The notes beneath the pieces are model-generated. The model had not been told where the DNA came from and ran no database searches. It saw only the letters and a list, made by a program, of their open reading frames with translations. Source: Myxococcales bacterium 68-20 (GTDB lineage Bacteria > Myxococcota_A > Polyangia > Polyangiales > Polyangiaceae). From it: a stretch of 64,000 nucleotides of DNA. Below are positions 63,024-64,000 of the stretch, piece by piece. The position numbers were made by a program, and so were the translations under genes. Numbering within the stretch: the first letter of the stretch is position 1; the number at the start of each line of letters is the position of its first letter. The stretch lies in contig MKVQ01000013.1 in NCBI GenBank assembly GCA_001899635.1, positions 22,771-86,770 on the forward strand. Direction: 5' to 3'.

Positions 63024-63935
63024 TCAAGCGCACGTGGAGAGCGGCTCTGGCAGAGAGAGAAAACGGCCGCGAATGCGATAGGTGCCGTGAGGAAAGACAA
63101 CGTCGCAACCGCCTGTGAGGTAGCGGACGAGCGCGGCCAAGCGTCGTGCACGGAACAGGGCGAGAGCGGCGAGCTCGCGGAGTCGTCGCCTCTTGTCGAG
63201 GCATGCGAGGTGGGGCCGAAGCTTACGCCGCGGTTCGACCGTCTTGGGCGAATCCGTCGGCTCGGCGCGGAGGACGGCCTTGCGTCCGAGCACACCACGA
63301 CCGCCTGCTTTTCGCTCTTCGCGTGCGCGCTCTTCCTCGAGGTGCAGGGCCTCTCGGAGCTTCGCCACCCACTCCTCCTCCGACAGCTCCTCGAAGCCGT
63401 CGGGCCGTTCGATACGGAGCGTGACTTCGTTGGGCATCTTGCCGTTGGACCGAAAGAACCCCCTCGGACGCTTCACTGATTTCGTCGTCCCCGACAGGTG
63501 CATCCCGAGAGAGCACGCTCCCGGCCAATCGCTAATCCGGTCGACGAGGTGGTCGGCGATCGGATTAGCCAGCAGGTAGACGAGCTTGGCGAAGCGATCG
63601 GCAGGGTCGACCAAGTAGACCGCGTTCGGTTGCTCGGTGGCCCAGAAGTTCTCCCATCGCCTTCGGAGCGCATTCATCGCCTTGGAGAGCATCTTGTGGA
63701 GATGAGCGAGGAACGCTGGAAAGTTTGCGTGGTTATCGCGGACGAGCAGGTGCTGATGATTGCTCATGGCGATGAAGCCGTGGAGCGTGATCTCGTAGCG
63801 CTGCGCTGCCTCGCCGAGGCAATAGAGATAGATCTGCTCCGTCATCGGGTCTGGACGGAGCAGGAACTGGCGCTGCGTGCAGCGCCGGCTGATCAAGTAC
63901 GTGCGGCCCGCCACGACCTGGCGTGCGAGCGTCAT
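63024..63935 (-). CDS. REP-associated-type tyrosine transposase (IS200-like, Y1)
   Basis: 303 residues from ATG 63935 (MTLARQVVAGRTYLISRRCT). Motifs of Y1 HUH transposases: the ARQVVAGRTYLISRRCTQRQ start, HGFIAMSNHQHLLV with the His-x-His pair, and the AKLVYLLANPIADHLV helix that follows in the family. The catalytic Tyr is probably in VYLLANPIADHLVDR or the downstream helix. The C-terminus beyond residue 190 is long and basic (about 110 extra residues, RKLRPHLACLDKRRRLREL), ending VVFPHGTYRIRGRF, a tail common in myxobacterial members. No flanking ISs ends were seen; such genes act on REP-like palindromes elsewhere. Confidence 0.85.
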   Translation of the reverse strand: MTLARQVVAGRTYLISRRCTQRQFLLRPDPMTEQIYLYCLGEAAQRYEITLHGFIAMSNHQHLLVRDNHANFPAFLAHLHKMLSKAMNALRRRWENFWATEQPNAVYLVDPADRFAKLVYLLANPIADHLVDRISDWPGACSLGMHLSGTTKSVKRPRGFFRSNGKMPNEVTLRIERPDGFEELSEEEWVAKLREALHLEEERAREERKAGGRGVLGRKAVLRAEPTDSPKTVEPRRKLRPHLACLDKRRRLRELAALALFRARRLAALVRYLTGGCDVVFPHGTYRIRGRFLSLPEPLSTCA

Positions 63936-64000
63936 CGGACCTCCGGCGAACGGTACATGACCGCGTTGAAGTGCACGTGCCAAGCCACGAGCGCGCGTCA

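Noticed and set aside
62419-63204. Leftward 261-codon frame as a full protein
   Set aside because: Only the last 100 codons match an oxidoreductase; the rest reads repeats and noncoding sequence.

Overview
The window is a high-GC, gene-dense chromosomal segment that looks like a myxobacterium (phylum Myxococcota, probably Polyangiales; this placement is inference). Pointers are the many predicted lipoproteins, very large TPR proteins, a sigma factor of the myxobacterial gmx1 type next to a Ser/Thr kinase, bactofilins, an AgmX/PglI-type C-terminal domain and a MYXO-CTERM tail. No tRNA, rRNA, CRISPR array or replication origin was seen.

Left part (1-24 kb) is well-ordered core genome. A partial pilus-ATPase-N-domain-like protein, enolase and a DinG-type helicase are read leftward; a TPR protein is read rightward and converges on an RdgC-like gene pair. 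From 23,953 down to 9,070 lies one long leftward operon whose genes overlap by 1-4 nt or are separated by 5 nt: zinc-ribbon/TPR membrane protein, SppA-type signal peptide peptidase lipoprotein, a 2,558-residue TPR protein, two lipoproteins and a TerB-like protein.

Middle part (24-36.6 kb) is a surface and regulation region: a Cys-rich lipoprotein, an AgmX/PglI-domain lipoprotein, then a set made of a beta-propeller lipoprotein, a gmx1-type sigma factor, a Ser/Thr kinase with a C-terminal membrane domain and an RCC1-repeat lipoprotein. The two lipoproteins share a nearly identical 38-bp upstream element, which suggests a small regulon of the resident sigma factor and kinase. An AraC-type regulator, MepB-like protein, M23 peptidase and an ECF sigma factor overlapping a four-helix membrane protein follow.

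From 36.7 to 56 kb the segment is a mosaic of intact genes and debris: an IS630 element with a textbook -1 frameshift site, an IS91-type transposase remnant fused to a beta-helix gene remnant, remnants of GH15 glucoamylase, LuxR-type regulator, ABC ATPase, two kinases and two bactofilins, and three copies of a 106-108 bp repeat. Intact genes here include an Omp85-like outer-membrane protein coupled to a membrane Ser/Thr kinase, a large lipoprotein, a GNAT acetyltransferase, 3-methyladenine DNA glycosylase I, a DUF3396-like (immunity-type) protein and an APH-type kinase.

The right end (55.5-64 kb) holds a 1,327-residue ankyrin protein with a nearby truncated copy of its own N-terminus, an LRR-like small protein, an HhH-domain lipoprotein, a di-haem oxidoreductase remnant with a 14-bp repeat cluster, and a REP-associated-type (Y1) transposase.
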